The position numbers and the translations under genes were made by a program. From positions 1-64,000 of the forward strand of contig CAWWAF010000006.1 in NCBI GenBank assembly GCA_963934795.1: a stretch of 64,000 nucleotides of DNA, read 5' to 3'. The first letter of the stretch is position 1, and the number at the start of each line of letters is the position of its first letter. The notes beneath the pieces were generated by a model that saw only the letters and a list, made by a program, of their open reading frames with translations, did not search any database and had not been told where the DNA came from. Positions 26,036 through 34,649 of the stretch are shown in pieces. Source of the stretch: UBA8438 sp963934795. GTDB taxonomy: Bacteria > Acidobacteriota > Vicinamibacteria > Vicinamibacterales > UBA8438.

Positions 26036-27901
26036 TCAGGGGAGGTCCGGCGTGACGCACACCACGCGATGGGTCAGGCGCCGGGCCGAGGCGTCGCGTA
26101 CTGCCGATGACCACGCCGGTGCGTAGAGCGGTGAATTGGTGACCCACAGTCGATTGGACTCGCCGAATTCGCGGTCGCTACTCCAGAGCGTCACGCCCCA
26201 GGGGTACCGCGTCGGATCGAGCCGCTGCAGGACCGAATCGAGTTCGGGTTGCGTCGGGAGGCGCCAGGAGGCGGTCCCGCCCAGCGCCAACCCTTCGCAA
26301 TAGGTGTTGGCGGCGGTCCACAAGAGCCCGTCTGTGCCTTGACGGGGGGTGCCGGTCGCCGTCCACCGCATGCCGATCTGGCGATCCAGAAAGGTCCCGT
26401 CGCTGAGATCGGGAAACGGGTCGTCGGTGTCGGCAGCGCTGGAGATCGGCGTGCGCTCAGGCTCGGCGCCCCCTGCCCCGGTGAACCGGCCGCTGCCAGC
26501 CAATGGCAACGAACGGGCCAGGAGTGGGTTCTCCTTGACCGCCGGTGGCCTGTCGGACACCGAGGCGGGAACGATCGCCGAGGCTGCGGTCGCGATGCCG
26601 GCGAGGCCGTCCTGCACGACGCCGGCTGACTCATTGGTGTTGGCCGACCCCGTCGCCGCAGTCGAGTTGGTCGCGACGCTGGCCTGGCCTTGGGGCCCTT
26701 CAGTCCGCCCCGCAGGAGCCGCGCCCGGGTTCGGCTCTGGCGTCGTGCCCACTGGATGCGCCGGCTCCACCGGGTCCGCCATTGACCCCGGCCGCTCGAC
26801 TCCCAGCGACGCGAGAGGCACGGGCGTGTCGTGAGCCCCCCGGTCGGGCTCTGGGAGGCGGAACCACAGGAGCAGGATAAGGATGACGGCGGCCGCCGCC
26901 AGTGCACTGGTACGCCACCGGCGGCGTGAGGTCGCGTGGTCGGTTGGCGCTGCAACCGTGGTCGCCGCGTCCGGGGGGGACACGCCCGAGACGCCTCCCG
27001 CCGGTAGCGGAGGGAGGCCCGCCTGCAGCGGAGGGAGGCCCGCCTGCAGCGTCGTCGCATCCCCTGTATCGGGAGTCTTGGTAGGCGCCAGCGCCTTGAT
27101 CGCCTCGACCATGGCCGCCGCAGAGCCGAATCGCCCCGAGGGTTCCTTGTGTATCGAGCGCAGAATGACGCGTTCGAGCGCCTCGGACATGTCGGGGTTG
27201 ATGGCGCGCGGGAGCGGTAGCGGATCGCGGATGTGTTTGAGTACGACGGCGATCGGGGTCTCCGCCTCGTAGGGGACGAGGCCCGTCGCCATTTCATAGA
27301 GCACGACACCCAATGAATACAGGTCGCTTCGGCCGTCTATCGCCTGGCCCATTCCCTGCTCTGGCGACATGTACTTCGGGGTGCCGATTAATCCTCCGGT
27401 CGCGGTGAGCTTGTCGGCGCCCTCAAGGATCTTGGCGATGCCGAAGTCCGCCAACAGGCAGTTGCCTCGCTCGTCGATCAAGATGTTGCTGGGCTTGACG
27501 TCACGGTGGACAAGGCCTCTGGCGTGGGCGTAGTCGAGGGCATCGCCCACCTGGGTGATCACGCGGGTGATCTGCTCCAGTGGCAGCGGGTGCTCGTCGA
27601 TGGCATCTGCGAGCGTGCCGGTCTTGATGAAGGGCATCACGATAAACGTGAACCCGTCCGAGTCGCCGTAGTCGTGGACCGGCAGAATGTGGGGATGTTG
27701 CAGGCTGGCGAGAATCGTCGCTTCCTGTTCGAAGCGTGCCAGGAATTCGCGGTCTTGAGCGAAATGCCGAGGGAGAACCTTCAGCGCGACGTGTCGGTCG
27801 ACGGCGGGTTGATAGGCTTTGTAGACGGCGGCCATGCCGCCGGCCCCCAACGGGCCGACAATGCGATATGGTCCGAAGGACCGCCCGGAGAGGTCTTCCA
27901 T
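26036..27901 (-). CDS. Membrane Ser/Thr kinase with an extracellular Lcl/DUF1566-type domain
   Basis: A 621-aa Hanks-type kinase. The cytoplasmic kinase domain spans 1-270: P-loop GAGGMAAV (19-26), K41, HRDVKPSN (D134), DFG (152-154), and SPEQ in place of APE. A juxtamembrane Pro-rich linker (285-330) leads to one TM helix (331-347). A low-complexity Ala/Pro/Thr stalk (350-490) leads to a C-terminal domain (about 505-621: GMRWTATGTPRQGTDGLLW, WRLPTQPELDSVL) of the Lcl_C/DUF1566 type, likely a ligand-sensing or surface domain. All catalytic residues are present. A 21-bp tandem duplication encodes LQAGLPP twice in the linker. Divergent from the CsgG-like gene, which could be under its control. 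Confidence 0.9.
   Translation of the reverse strand: MEDLSGRSFGPYRIVGPLGAGGMAAVYKAYQPAVDRHVALKVLPRHFAQDREFLARFEQEATILASLQHPHILPVHDYGDSDGFTFIVMPFIKTGTLADAIDEHPLPLEQITRVITQVGDALDYAHARGLVHRDVKPSNILIDERGNCLLADFGIAKILEGADKLTATGGLIGTPKYMSPEQGMGQAIDGRSDLYSLGVVLYEMATGLVPYEAETPIAVVLKHIRDPLPLPRAINPDMSEALERVILRSIHKEPSGRFGSAAAMVEAIKALAPTKTPDTGDATTLQAGLPPLQAGLPPLPAGGVSGVSPPDAATTVAAPTDHATSRRRWRTSALAAAAVILILLLWFRLPEPDRGAHDTPVPLASLGVERPGSMADPVEPAHPVGTTPEPNPGAAPAGRTEGPQGQASVATNSTAATGSANTNESAGVVQDGLAGIATAASAIVPASVSDRPPAVKENPLLARSLPLAGSGRFTGAGGAEPERTPISSAADTDDPFPDLSDGTFLDRQIGMRWTATGTPRQGTDGLLWTAANTYCEGLALGGTASWRLPTQPELDSVLQRLDPTRYPWGVTLWSSDREFGESNRLWVTNSPLYAPAWSSAVRDASARRLTHRVVCVTPDLP
27007..27048. repeat. 21-bp in-frame tandem repeat in the kinase linker
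   Basis: Two identical 21-bp copies (27007-27027 and 27028-27048) encode a repeated seven-residue LQAGLPP unit in the juxtamembrane linker; a partial third unit follows in the protein. Copy number could vary without breaking the frame. Confidence 0.85.
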
Positions 27902-28042
27902 GAGTCGTGTCTATGGACGGCGACTCCGTCATTGAGTGGCCGCCCAATCCGGTAACCGGCAGCGAAACCGAATTACAATCACGAGACCGGACCTGAGACA
28001 CCGGTTTCGCGATCGGAGTCATCATATCCTTGGAGTGTGACC

Positions 28043-28930
28043 ATGCGTACAGAACATAAGTGCAGATTCGCGGCCGCCATGCTCGGTCTCGCGGTGTGGC
28101 TGATGGCCCCCGCGATGGTGCTGGCACAGCCCCGTGTAGCGGTGATGAATTTTGAGAACAACAGCACCTGGTCCTACTGGGGAGACCGGCTCGGGGAAGC
28201 CGCGGCCGATGAGTTGGTCACACAGCTTCTCAAGACCGGGTCCTACAGGATGATTGAGCGCTCGCAGCTGGCGGCGGTGCTGGCCGAGCAAGATCTCGGC
28301 GCGAGTGGGTCGGTCGACGCATCGACTGCGGCCAACATCGGCAGATTGCTGGGGGCGCAGTTGATCTTGACGGGATCCATCACCCAGTTTTCCATCGAGA
28401 CTGTCTCCGGCAGGTTTCGCGGTATCGGCGGATCCAGGTCCAAAGCGCAAACCATCCTTGATGTCAGGCTGGTCGACACGACGACCGGCGAGATCCTGGT
28501 GGCGGAGAGCGGCCAGGGGGAGAAGACCTGGGGCGGCGGATTCTTCCGTGGCGCCAGTCTGGAGCGCGATTTTGACGCTGGCGTAGCGCAGGAAGCGCTC
28601 CGTCCGGCCATTGAGCAGGTCACACAGACCCTGGCCGATCAGTCCGATCGGTTCGCGACGATGGAGCCAGTGGCGCCGGTCGCCCAGATTGTCGGGGTCA
28701 GGGACGGGTCCTTCTACATCAACCAGGGAGAGAATTTCAACGTCGTGGTCGGACAGCGTTTCGACGTCATCCGTGTCGTAGATGAAATCACGGATGCGAA
28801 TGGCAACGTCCTTGATCGCATCACTGATACGGTGGGTGTGATCGAGGTGACCCGGGTGTTATCGCAGTCGGCTATTTGTTCCGTCGTTGAAGGGGACGCG
28901 AGGGAAGGCGACAGCATTCAACCGTTGTGA
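28043..28930 (+). CDS. CsgG/curli-assembly-like protein
   Basis: A 295-aa exported protein. The signal ends AMVLAQ and is followed by a CsgG-type domain: RVAVMNFENNSTW, AADELVTQLLKTGSYRMIERSQL, LAEQDLGASGSVD and LLGAQLILTGSITQF. CsgG forms an outer-membrane secretion pore for curli, but many CsgG-like proteins, lacking the lipobox and transmembrane hairpins, are periplasmic. Here the signal has no lipobox cysteine, so a pore is uncertain. The C-terminal 80 residues (VGVRDGSFYINQGENFNVVVGQRF) form a separate beta domain. The ATG at 28043 has TGGAG seven bases upstream. Divergent from the kinase. No csgA or csgE neighbours. Confidence 0.8.
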   Translation: MRTEHKCRFAAAMLGLAVWLMAPAMVLAQPRVAVMNFENNSTWSYWGDRLGEAAADELVTQLLKTGSYRMIERSQLAAVLAEQDLGASGSVDASTAANIGRLLGAQLILTGSITQFSIETVSGRFRGIGGSRSKAQTILDVRLVDTTTGEILVAESGQGEKTWGGGFFRGASLERDFDAGVAQEALRPAIEQVTQTLADQSDRFATMEPVAPVAQIVGVRDGSFYINQGENFNVVVGQRFDVIRVVDEITDANGNVLDRITDTVGVIEVTRVLSQSAICSVVEGDAREGDSIQPL

Positions 28931-28941
28931 TCACCTTCAGG

Positions 28942-28953
28942 CAGGGGCCCCTG
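28942..28953. other. 12-bp palindrome between convergent genes
   Basis: CAGGGGCCCCTG is a perfect palindrome in the 34-base gap between the CsgG-like and PHP genes. There is no T tract; it may contribute to bidirectional termination. Confidence 0.3.
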
Positions 28954-28964
28954 TCGAGAATAGT

Positions 28965-30689
28965 TCAATAGACTCGCAGATTGTCGATCCAGATGGTGCC
29001 ACCGGTCCCGGGTGGGACCGCCCCGATGTCGACCAGGAAGACAATCGCCTGGGTGTCTCCCAGCTCGAGCGTGCCGCGCGGGTCGTCGATGACGTTTCTC
29101 ATGGGCGCGAAAGGTACGGTCACGTCCTGCCACGTGGTGGACGATCGGACTGACCCCTGCCAGGTGTCGGCGCCTTCTGGTTCTCCGGGGTTGAGATCGC
29201 GGACCTGCACCCAGAACCGATAGGGAACGTCGCTCCGAACGGAAAACAGGAGACCGGCGCGACCAGTGAGGTCCCGCGTTGCGTAGCTGCCAAGCGACGC
29301 GAACGGGGACGGGTGGTCCGCTGTCGGGGTCCCCAGTTGGAATGTGATGCGGGCGGCGTTCGACCCGTCCGGCCCGGCCCCGGGTGCGATGAACTGCGGG
29401 TCCATCGTCGTCGTGTTGTCCGCGACCGCCACGAATGTCGAGCGGGTCTCGAATCGTTCGAGTTCCACGGTGTTTCCGACCACGAGCGGATCTGGCAGCG
29501 CGGCCGCCCTGCGTCGCCGAGCGCCGTCCGCCTCCGACACCACGTAGATCGGGTTCGACACGATCCAAGGCACCGGCCATCCAGGAAGATGGACCTCGAC
29601 TCGATAGACCCCAGGGTCCGACACCCGTTGGTCGAGAACCCTGTCAGTCGACGCGAGCGCCATCCCGTTGCGCAACAGCGTCAGCGTCGCGTGTGCCGGG
29701 AGCGCCCCGCCAGCGCGCAGTCGGACCGGGCCTGCCGCTGGGACGTCATCGCCCATCGTCCATCGCTCGTCGTCCCGTTCCGCGTGAAAAAAGAACTGGT
29801 CTGCCGGCGCGAGCGCGCCGAGACCCACGTAGAGCCGGCCCCTCGCCAGCGCGTCCAGGAGCGCCGCGCTGTCCGCAGCGGCGTTGCCGCCCAGCGGCTC
29901 GTCCAGAAGGACATAGTTCTGGGCAATGCGGAAGACGGCCTCATAGGAGGGAAAGGGAAGCGCGGGGGACAGCGTGGTGAGCGCTCCGTGCGCGTCAGCG
30001 CCGGTGATGCCGGTGGCGCGGCGACGGGAGAGCACCTCGTCCCACCGGTCGAGTGTGGCCGGGCGTTGCAAGAGGCGCAGCAACGCGTAGTCAGCGTTCA
30101 AGGGATATCTGGCGAGCGCGCCCAAGAGCCCGACCCAGCCGGCGGCCCGCCACTGTGAGTCGCCGTTGAGGAGCTCGACACCCCAGTTTCCAGGCAACTC
30201 CCAGTCGCGCCAGCGAAGATCCTCACGGTCGCTCTCGGGATGGGCCGCGAAGCTCAGACCGCCCAGGTCCGCCAGGTCGAGCAGTGCCTCGGTGGCGTCG
30301 CCTGAGAATCGATAGGTAAGCTCGGGGAGGCCCATGGCCAGGAGATGCCCTTGCCGGTTAGAAATCTCAGTGCCTACCAGGGTCAGCACCCCCGCGGGGC
30401 CGTAGCCTTCGTTGGGCTTGGCCGCCAGCGAGTTGTGGTCGGTCACGATGACGAAGTCGAGCCCGGCGGCCGCGGCCGCCGCCTCCACGTCCTCCACTTG
30501 ACCACTCCCGTCAGAGTGCGCGGTATGCACGTGCGCAACGCCCGACACCCGCACAAAGTCATCGGGCAGGTCTGTCGGAACGATCGGCTGCGGGCGCCAG
30601 GCCGCGACACGCCAGACGATCACGAGGGCTACGAGCAGGATGCTGGCGGCGATCACCCTCCGGAACGCCGGTCGGGCCGCAACGGTCAT
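28965..30689 (-). CDS. Membrane-anchored PHP-domain phosphoesterase
   Basis: A 574-aa protein. One N-terminal TM helix (about 11-30) leads to a PHP metallophosphoesterase domain: VAHVHTAHSDGSG (HxH...D), VTDHNSL, GTEISNRQGHL, FAAHPESD and TGADAHG supply the metal ligands. The last 180 residues are beta-rich and carbohydrate-binding-module-like (FSVRSDVPYRFWVQVRD, GTIWIDNLRVY). The PHP fold hydrolyses phosphoesters; here it faces the periplasm, so the substrate is probably an extracellular phosphodiester or sugar phosphate. Its ATG overlaps the methyltransferase stop (ATGA), so the two are translationally coupled. Confidence 0.86.
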   Translation of the reverse strand: MTVAARPAFRRVIAASILLVALVIVWRVAAWRPQPIVPTDLPDDFVRVSGVAHVHTAHSDGSGQVEDVEAAAAAAGLDFVIVTDHNSLAAKPNEGYGPAGVLTLVGTEISNRQGHLLAMGLPELTYRFSGDATEALLDLADLGGLSFAAHPESDREDLRWRDWELPGNWGVELLNGDSQWRAAGWVGLLGALARYPLNADYALLRLLQRPATLDRWDEVLSRRRATGITGADAHGALTTLSPALPFPSYEAVFRIAQNYVLLDEPLGGNAAADSAALLDALARGRLYVGLGALAPADQFFFHAERDDERWTMGDDVPAAGPVRLRAGGALPAHATLTLLRNGMALASTDRVLDQRVSDPGVYRVEVHLPGWPVPWIVSNPIYVVSEADGARRRRAAALPDPLVVGNTVELERFETRSTFVAVADNTTTMDPQFIAPGAGPDGSNAARITFQLGTPTADHPSPFASLGSYATRDLTGRAGLLFSVRSDVPYRFWVQVRDLNPGEPEGADTWQGSVRSSTTWQDVTVPFAPMRNVIDDPRGTLELGDTQAIVFLVDIGAVPPGTGGTIWIDNLRVY

Positions 30690-31612
30690 CGTGTTGGTAC
30701 TGCGGTCCCCGGCCGGTCAGACCTTGGCGGCGGTGGTGAGGACGATGTGCGCGCCTGCAGCAGCGAGAGATCCTGCGGGGGGTTGCCCCGTGCGCCCCGT
30801 GTGACGTGTTCACGTAGAAGAAATCGAGGTGCGAGGTGCCGACGAAGATAGGCTGCCGAGAAGAACACGCCGCACCGGTTGCTGCCGGCCGCGTCGGCGT
30901 CGCGCACCACGAGCTCAGCCGCGTGGAACCGGTCTCGTTCGGAGGCTGACAGTGTGTCCAGATACGCCTCACCATGGGTCGAGATGATCAGGTGCCCACC
31001 GGGACGAAGAACCCGAGCCAACTCGGCGACCCATCGGCTGTGCAACGGCTCCGGCAGATGCGTGAACACGGACAGGGCGTAGATGAGGTCGAAGCTTGCG
31101 GTCGGGTACGGAAGTGGCGGTTCCAGGCCGTTGGTTGCGAACTGCGCGAACGGCAGGCGCTGCCGACACCACCGGATCAGCACGGGATTGTAGTCGCACC
31201 CGTGAACCTCAGCCGACAGGTTGGCCCAGTGTCGAAGCACGCGCCCGCATCCGCATCCAAAGTCGAGGATGGTCCTGACGTCCGAGACAGGGGTGTCGTG
31301 TCGGGCGAGCTGCGCGCGGATGCTGTCGGCGCCGGCGCGGCCGCTCTGCACGAACCACTCGATCGACGGCGACGCCGTCGTCAACATCAAGAGCCGCGCG
31401 GGTGGGATCGGCAGGCTATCGCCACCGCCGGCACGTAGGAATCGACGATTGTGTGCTACCCAGCTCAGCGCCGTGACCGCGTCACGGATGCGGCGGGCAC
31501 CATCTAGCATCCGGAGTCGTGCGAGTGCGGCCTTCAGCACCGCTCTCGCGGAAAGCCGCGGCACGTAGGCGCTCAGCGGGTCTTCAGGGGGCCAAAGGCG
31601 GTTGCGAGCCAC
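30686..31612 (-). CDS. SAM-dependent class I methyltransferase
   Basis: A 308-aa cytoplasmic methyltransferase. The SAM-binding motif I is LDFGCGCGRVLRHW, followed by GCDYNPVLI (motif II acidic), FDLIYALSVFTHL (motif IV-like) and LARVLRPGGHLIIST (motif V/VI). The substrate is unknown; its family (Methyltransf_25/11) often modifies sugars or lipids in surface-glycan clusters. The GTG at 31612 makes it overlap the preceding small gene by 40 bases; GTG at 31564 would remove the overlap. Its stop overlaps the PHP gene's ATG. The C-terminus is Pro/Arg-rich. Confidence 0.87.
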   Translation of the reverse strand: MARNRLWPPEDPLSAYVPRLSARAVLKAALARLRMLDGARRIRDAVTALSWVAHNRRFLRAGGGDSLPIPPARLLMLTTASPSIEWFVQSGRAGADSIRAQLARHDTPVSDVRTILDFGCGCGRVLRHWANLSAEVHGCDYNPVLIRWCRQRLPFAQFATNGLEPPLPYPTASFDLIYALSVFTHLPEPLHSRWVAELARVLRPGGHLIISTHGEAYLDTLSASERDRFHAAELVVRDADAAGSNRCGVFFSAAYLRRHLAPRFLLREHVTRGARGNPPQDLSLLQARTSSSPPPPRSDRPGTAVPTR

Positions 31613-31785
31613 AGGCCTACAGCCAGGACTGCCGTGCAGGCGCCGACCACCATGTACACCGTCGAGTCGGGTGCGTAGTCCATATACAGGTAGTAGGGCA
31701 GGATCGCGATATCGAGGAAGATGGCGACCAGGAAGAAGGTGAGCGTGAGCTTCCCGGCCGGTCCCAATTCTTGTGTGTTGGTCAT
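31573..31785 (-). CDS. Small two-TM membrane protein
   Basis: A 70-aa protein with two hydrophobic helices (LTLTFFLVAIFLDIAILPYY and VYMVVGACTAVLAVGLWLA) joined by a short acidic loop. A hydrophilic MTNTQELGPAGK leads in and FGPLKTR ends it. No family is recognised. It is the first gene of a likely three-gene minus-strand operon with the methyltransferase and PHP phosphoesterase. Confidence 0.68.
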   Translation of the reverse strand: MTNTQELGPAGKLTLTFFLVAIFLDIAILPYYLYMDYAPDSTVYMVVGACTAVLAVGLWLATAFGPLKTR

Positions 31786-31905
31786 GAAATACCTAGAGAA
31801 ATGAGGCCCTTAGTCTCGCCGCTGAGCGCCGCGCTGTCAACGGCTGGGCTCGTGTAAACTCTGCTCACTGTCACGCGAAGGCTATTGAGGAAGGGAGACC
31901 CACGC

Positions 31906-31968
31906 ATGGTGGACGGCACTCAATACATTGTCGTTGCGGTGAGTGACGGGGTGTATTCGGGGGAATAG
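31906..31968 (+). pseudogene. Possible quinoprotein C-terminal remnant (20 codons)
   Basis: The 20 codons read DGTQYIVVAVSDGVYSGE, with an AAGGGAG Shine-Dalgarno-like run 9-15 bases upstream. The motif closely matches the last strand of PQQ dehydrogenases, such as GGKQYIVVTVGW in the 11378-13339 protein. It is therefore best read as the tail of a lost quinoprotein gene, or less likely a real micropeptide. It sits in the 377-base gap 31786-32162, where I see no other gene; a TAAAAT at 32072-32077 is a candidate -10 for the next gene. Confidence 0.4.
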
Positions 31969-32162
31969 AGGGCCTACAGGGTCTCGCCCGAGTAGTGTGC
32001 CGATGACGTCTGGCCCCCGGACCTGGGCTGGTCGGAACGTGTGGCGGGTGGCGCGGTCGCCGCGAACTGACTAAAATTGATGGGCTCGCTCAAAGGAGCC
32101 GGTGCTGGCCAGGTTCAACGACCGCGCCGGAGCACCGATAGATTCTCAAGGAGATTCGACGA

Positions 32163-33173
32163 ATGCGTCAGACATGTGTGACGACCCTGCGTTGCGCCGC
32201 GGTCCTCTTGGTCAGCGGGCTCCTAGTGCCATCCCTTGCCGTGGGGCAGACGCCCGAGGGCGCCTGGACGCTCCCACGGACGGCGGATGGCCATCCGGAC
32301 CTCCAAGGAGTCTGGGCCAACAACAACGCGACCCCACTTGAGCGGCCTGACGTGTGGTCTGACAAGGACACGTTGTCCGCCGAGGAGTTGGCAGCGCTCG
32401 AGGTCGCGGCCGCGACCGCCGTCGGCGACGGCGATGCGCTGTTCGGTGACCAACTGGTGCTCGCCGCGATCGAGGGGATCGAGGCCACGTCCTACGACCC
32501 GACCACGGGGAACTACAACCAATTTTGGATTGCCGAGCGGGATTTCACCAGTCAGACCTCTCTGGTGATCGACCCGCCCAACGGTCGGATTCCTGATGTG
32601 ACCGCGGCCGCGCGCGAGCGCGGACAGCAGGCCGTCGCCTACTCCCGCGATCACCCGGCCGATAGTTATACCGACCGACCCCTGTCGGAGCGTTGCGTCA
32701 GCTACGGAGTGCCACGGCTCGGCGCAGGTTACAACAGCTATAACCAGTTGTTCCAGAGTGCGAGCCACGTCGTGTTCATGAACGAGATGATTCACGACGC
32801 GCGAGTGATTCCGCTTACCGGGTTGCCCCATGCTCCCGATGCGGTTCGGCAGCTTCATGGTGATTCCCGCGGCCGTTGGGACGGTGACACGTTGGTGGTG
32901 GAGACGACCAACTATTCATCGGACGCGACGTTTCGCGGCTCATCGGACGGTTTGCACATGGTCGAGCGATTTACGCTGGCTGGACCCAGGACGCTCAACT
33001 ACGAAGTAACGCTGACCGACCCGACCGTGTGGTCCAGACCGTGGACGGTCTTGATTCCATTGAGTCGGAGCGACGAACCGATGTTCGAGTACGCCTGTCA
33101 CGAGGGCAACATCGGTATGGACGGTATTTTGTCCGGCCACCGCGCAGAGGAGCGTGCGGCGGCGTCCAAATAG
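32163..33173 (+). CDS. Secreted protein of the 'PDLQGVW' family, member 1
   Basis: A 336-aa exported protein with a signal ending SLAVGQ. It belongs to a secreted family abundant in acidobacteria and alpha/gammaproteobacteria. The signature is HPDLQGVW near the start, SLVIDPPNGRIP, SERCVSYGVPRLG, RGRWDGDTLVVETTN, MVERFTLAGPRTLNYEVTLTDP and YACHEGN. No enzymatic motif is assigned; I give no function. Two further members lie at 39729-40520 (diverged) and 48081-49055. Start: ATG 32163 with AAGGAG about 8 bases upstream. Confidence 0.75.
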   Translation: MRQTCVTTLRCAAVLLVSGLLVPSLAVGQTPEGAWTLPRTADGHPDLQGVWANNNATPLERPDVWSDKDTLSAEELAALEVAAATAVGDGDALFGDQLVLAAIEGIEATSYDPTTGNYNQFWIAERDFTSQTSLVIDPPNGRIPDVTAAARERGQQAVAYSRDHPADSYTDRPLSERCVSYGVPRLGAGYNSYNQLFQSASHVVFMNEMIHDARVIPLTGLPHAPDAVRQLHGDSRGRWDGDTLVVETTNYSSDATFRGSSDGLHMVERFTLAGPRTLNYEVTLTDPTVWSRPWTVLIPLSRSDEPMFEYACHEGNIGMDGILSGHRAEERAAASK

Positions 33174-33245
33174 ACTCTCCGGTTGCGTCGCGCGGCGAGT
33201 TCCGCGTGGCGCGCCGGTGTGTGTGTCCTGCGCGCGAACCCAGCC

Positions 33246-34535
33246 ATGAATCTTCCGGCACGACTCTTGGGAGTCGGCGCGATCGTGTGCGCGTCCACAG
33301 CCACCGCGGCGTTTGCGCAACGAGACGTGGATCCGGTCGCGGTCGTTCGACAGCTGGCCGCCCGGTCGGAGATCCGTCTGGCCCTCGAGCTCGCTCGAGT
33401 CCTCGAGGCTGACGCGGAGTCCGACCTCATCGAGCTCACCGAGATTCCCGCACCGCCGTTTGAGGAGTCCGCTCGGGCGTCGCGGTTCGCCGAGATGCTG
33501 AAGGCAACGGGTCTGCCCGAGGTGACGATCGACGAGGTCGGCAATGTGCTCGCCCGTCGGACCGGGTCTGGCGCCGGAGAGACGGTTGCGATCGTGGCCC
33601 ATCTCGACACCGTCTTTCCTGCGGGGACAGACGTGACGGTCCGTCGTCGCGGTGATCGGCTGTACGCGCCCGGCATCGGCGACAACACCCGCGGTCTGGT
33701 GCTGCTCCTCAATGTGGCGACGGCGCTGGAGCGCGCAGGCGTACGGACGAGCGCGGACATTTTGTTTGTCGGGAGCGTCGGTGAAGAAGGGCTCGGGGAC
33801 TTGCGCGGCATTCGCCACTTGCTCCGGCGCGGTGGCCCCCGCGTCGACCAGATGATTGCCATTGACGGCGGCAGTGATAGCCGGGTGGTCAATCGGGCCC
33901 TCGGTTCGCGCCGATATCGTGTCACGGTGACCGGCCCGGGTGGCCACTCGTGGGGTGACTTCGGTCTGGCGAATCCGGTTCACGCACTGGGACGTGCCAC
34001 CTTTTACTTTGACGAGGCCGCGGCAGCGGTCGTCAATACGGGGTCGCCGGCCAGCTACAACGTCGGGCGTGTCGGGGGGGGGACGTCGGTCAATGCGGTG
34101 CCGCACGACAGTTGGGCCGAGATTGACATGCGTTCCGTGGACCCGGACCAAGTCGACCGGCTTGAGCGCGTATTGCGTGAATCGGTCGCGCGAGGCATCG
34201 ACGAGCAGAACCGGGCCAGGGACCGGGGCGAGTCGCTCGAGGCCGATTTCGAGTTGATCGGGGATCGTCCCTCAGGCACCGTTGCGGAGGACACGCCACT
34301 CGTGCAACAGGCGATGGCGGTGACCCGTTTTCTCGGGAGGCAGCCCAGGCTGGGTGCCGCGTCGACGGATGCGAATGTGCCGATCGCCAACGGGCTTCCG
34401 GCCGTCACGCTGGGGCGGGGTGGGAATGGCGGCGGCGCCCATGCGCTCCAGGAATGGTGGGCCCCGCGTGACGCGCACATCGCGGTACAGCGTGCGTTGC
34501 TCGTGCTCGTCGCGTCCGCCGGACTGGCTGACTGA
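33246..34535 (+). CDS. Secreted M20-family metallopeptidase, copy 1
   Basis: A 429-aa exported zinc peptidase of the M20/M25/M40 family. The signal ends TAAFAQ. Zinc-site motifs: AHLDTVFPAG (H, D), GIGDNTRG (bridging D) and VGEEGLGD (catalytic EE). The dimerisation lid starts with VTGPGGHSWGDFG, and HALQEWW supplies the last histidine. The resemblance is to peptidase T or carboxypeptidase G2-like proteins. It probably trims peptides or acyl-amino acids outside the cytoplasm. ATG 33246 gives a clean signal; the upstream in-frame TTG does not. A second M20 enzyme is at 51184-52731. Confidence 0.88.
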   Translation: MNLPARLLGVGAIVCASTATAAFAQRDVDPVAVVRQLAARSEIRLALELARVLEADAESDLIELTEIPAPPFEESARASRFAEMLKATGLPEVTIDEVGNVLARRTGSGAGETVAIVAHLDTVFPAGTDVTVRRRGDRLYAPGIGDNTRGLVLLLNVATALERAGVRTSADILFVGSVGEEGLGDLRGIRHLLRRGGPRVDQMIAIDGGSDSRVVNRALGSRRYRVTVTGPGGHSWGDFGLANPVHALGRATFYFDEAAAAVVNTGSPASYNVGRVGGGTSVNAVPHDSWAEIDMRSVDPDQVDRLERVLRESVARGIDEQNRARDRGESLEADFELIGDRPSGTVAEDTPLVQQAMAVTRFLGRQPRLGAASTDANVPIANGLPAVTLGRGGNGGGAHALQEWWAPRDAHIAVQRALLVLVASAGLAD

Positions 34536-34575
34536 CTGACCGACTGACGAGCCCGATCGGGTTCCCGCTTCCCTC

Positions 34576-34618
34576 AAAAAAAAAGACGCCGGCCGGGAGT
34601 GTCCTCCCAGCCGACGCC
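34576..34618 (-). terminator. Strand-specific terminator of the FAH-family gene
   Basis: Read on the minus strand: a 15-bp stem (34604-34618 with 34585-34599) closed by G-U wobbles, a 4-base loop, then nine T residues (34576-34584). On the plus strand the same wobbles become C-A mismatches, so it works mainly for the minus-strand gene ending at 34650. Confidence 0.9.
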
Positions 34619-34649
34619 TGTCTGTTACCCGAAGGGTCTCGCCGCCGCG

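Noticed and set aside
28043..28930. Curli secretion locus
   Set aside because: Only a CsgG-like protein without a lipobox; no CsgA, CsgB, CsgE or CsgF.
34525..34549. CTGACTGACTGA-like short repeat at the M20 stop
   Set aside because: A few tetranucleotide repeats around stop codons; too short for a repeat array or regulatory claim, though it gives several stops.
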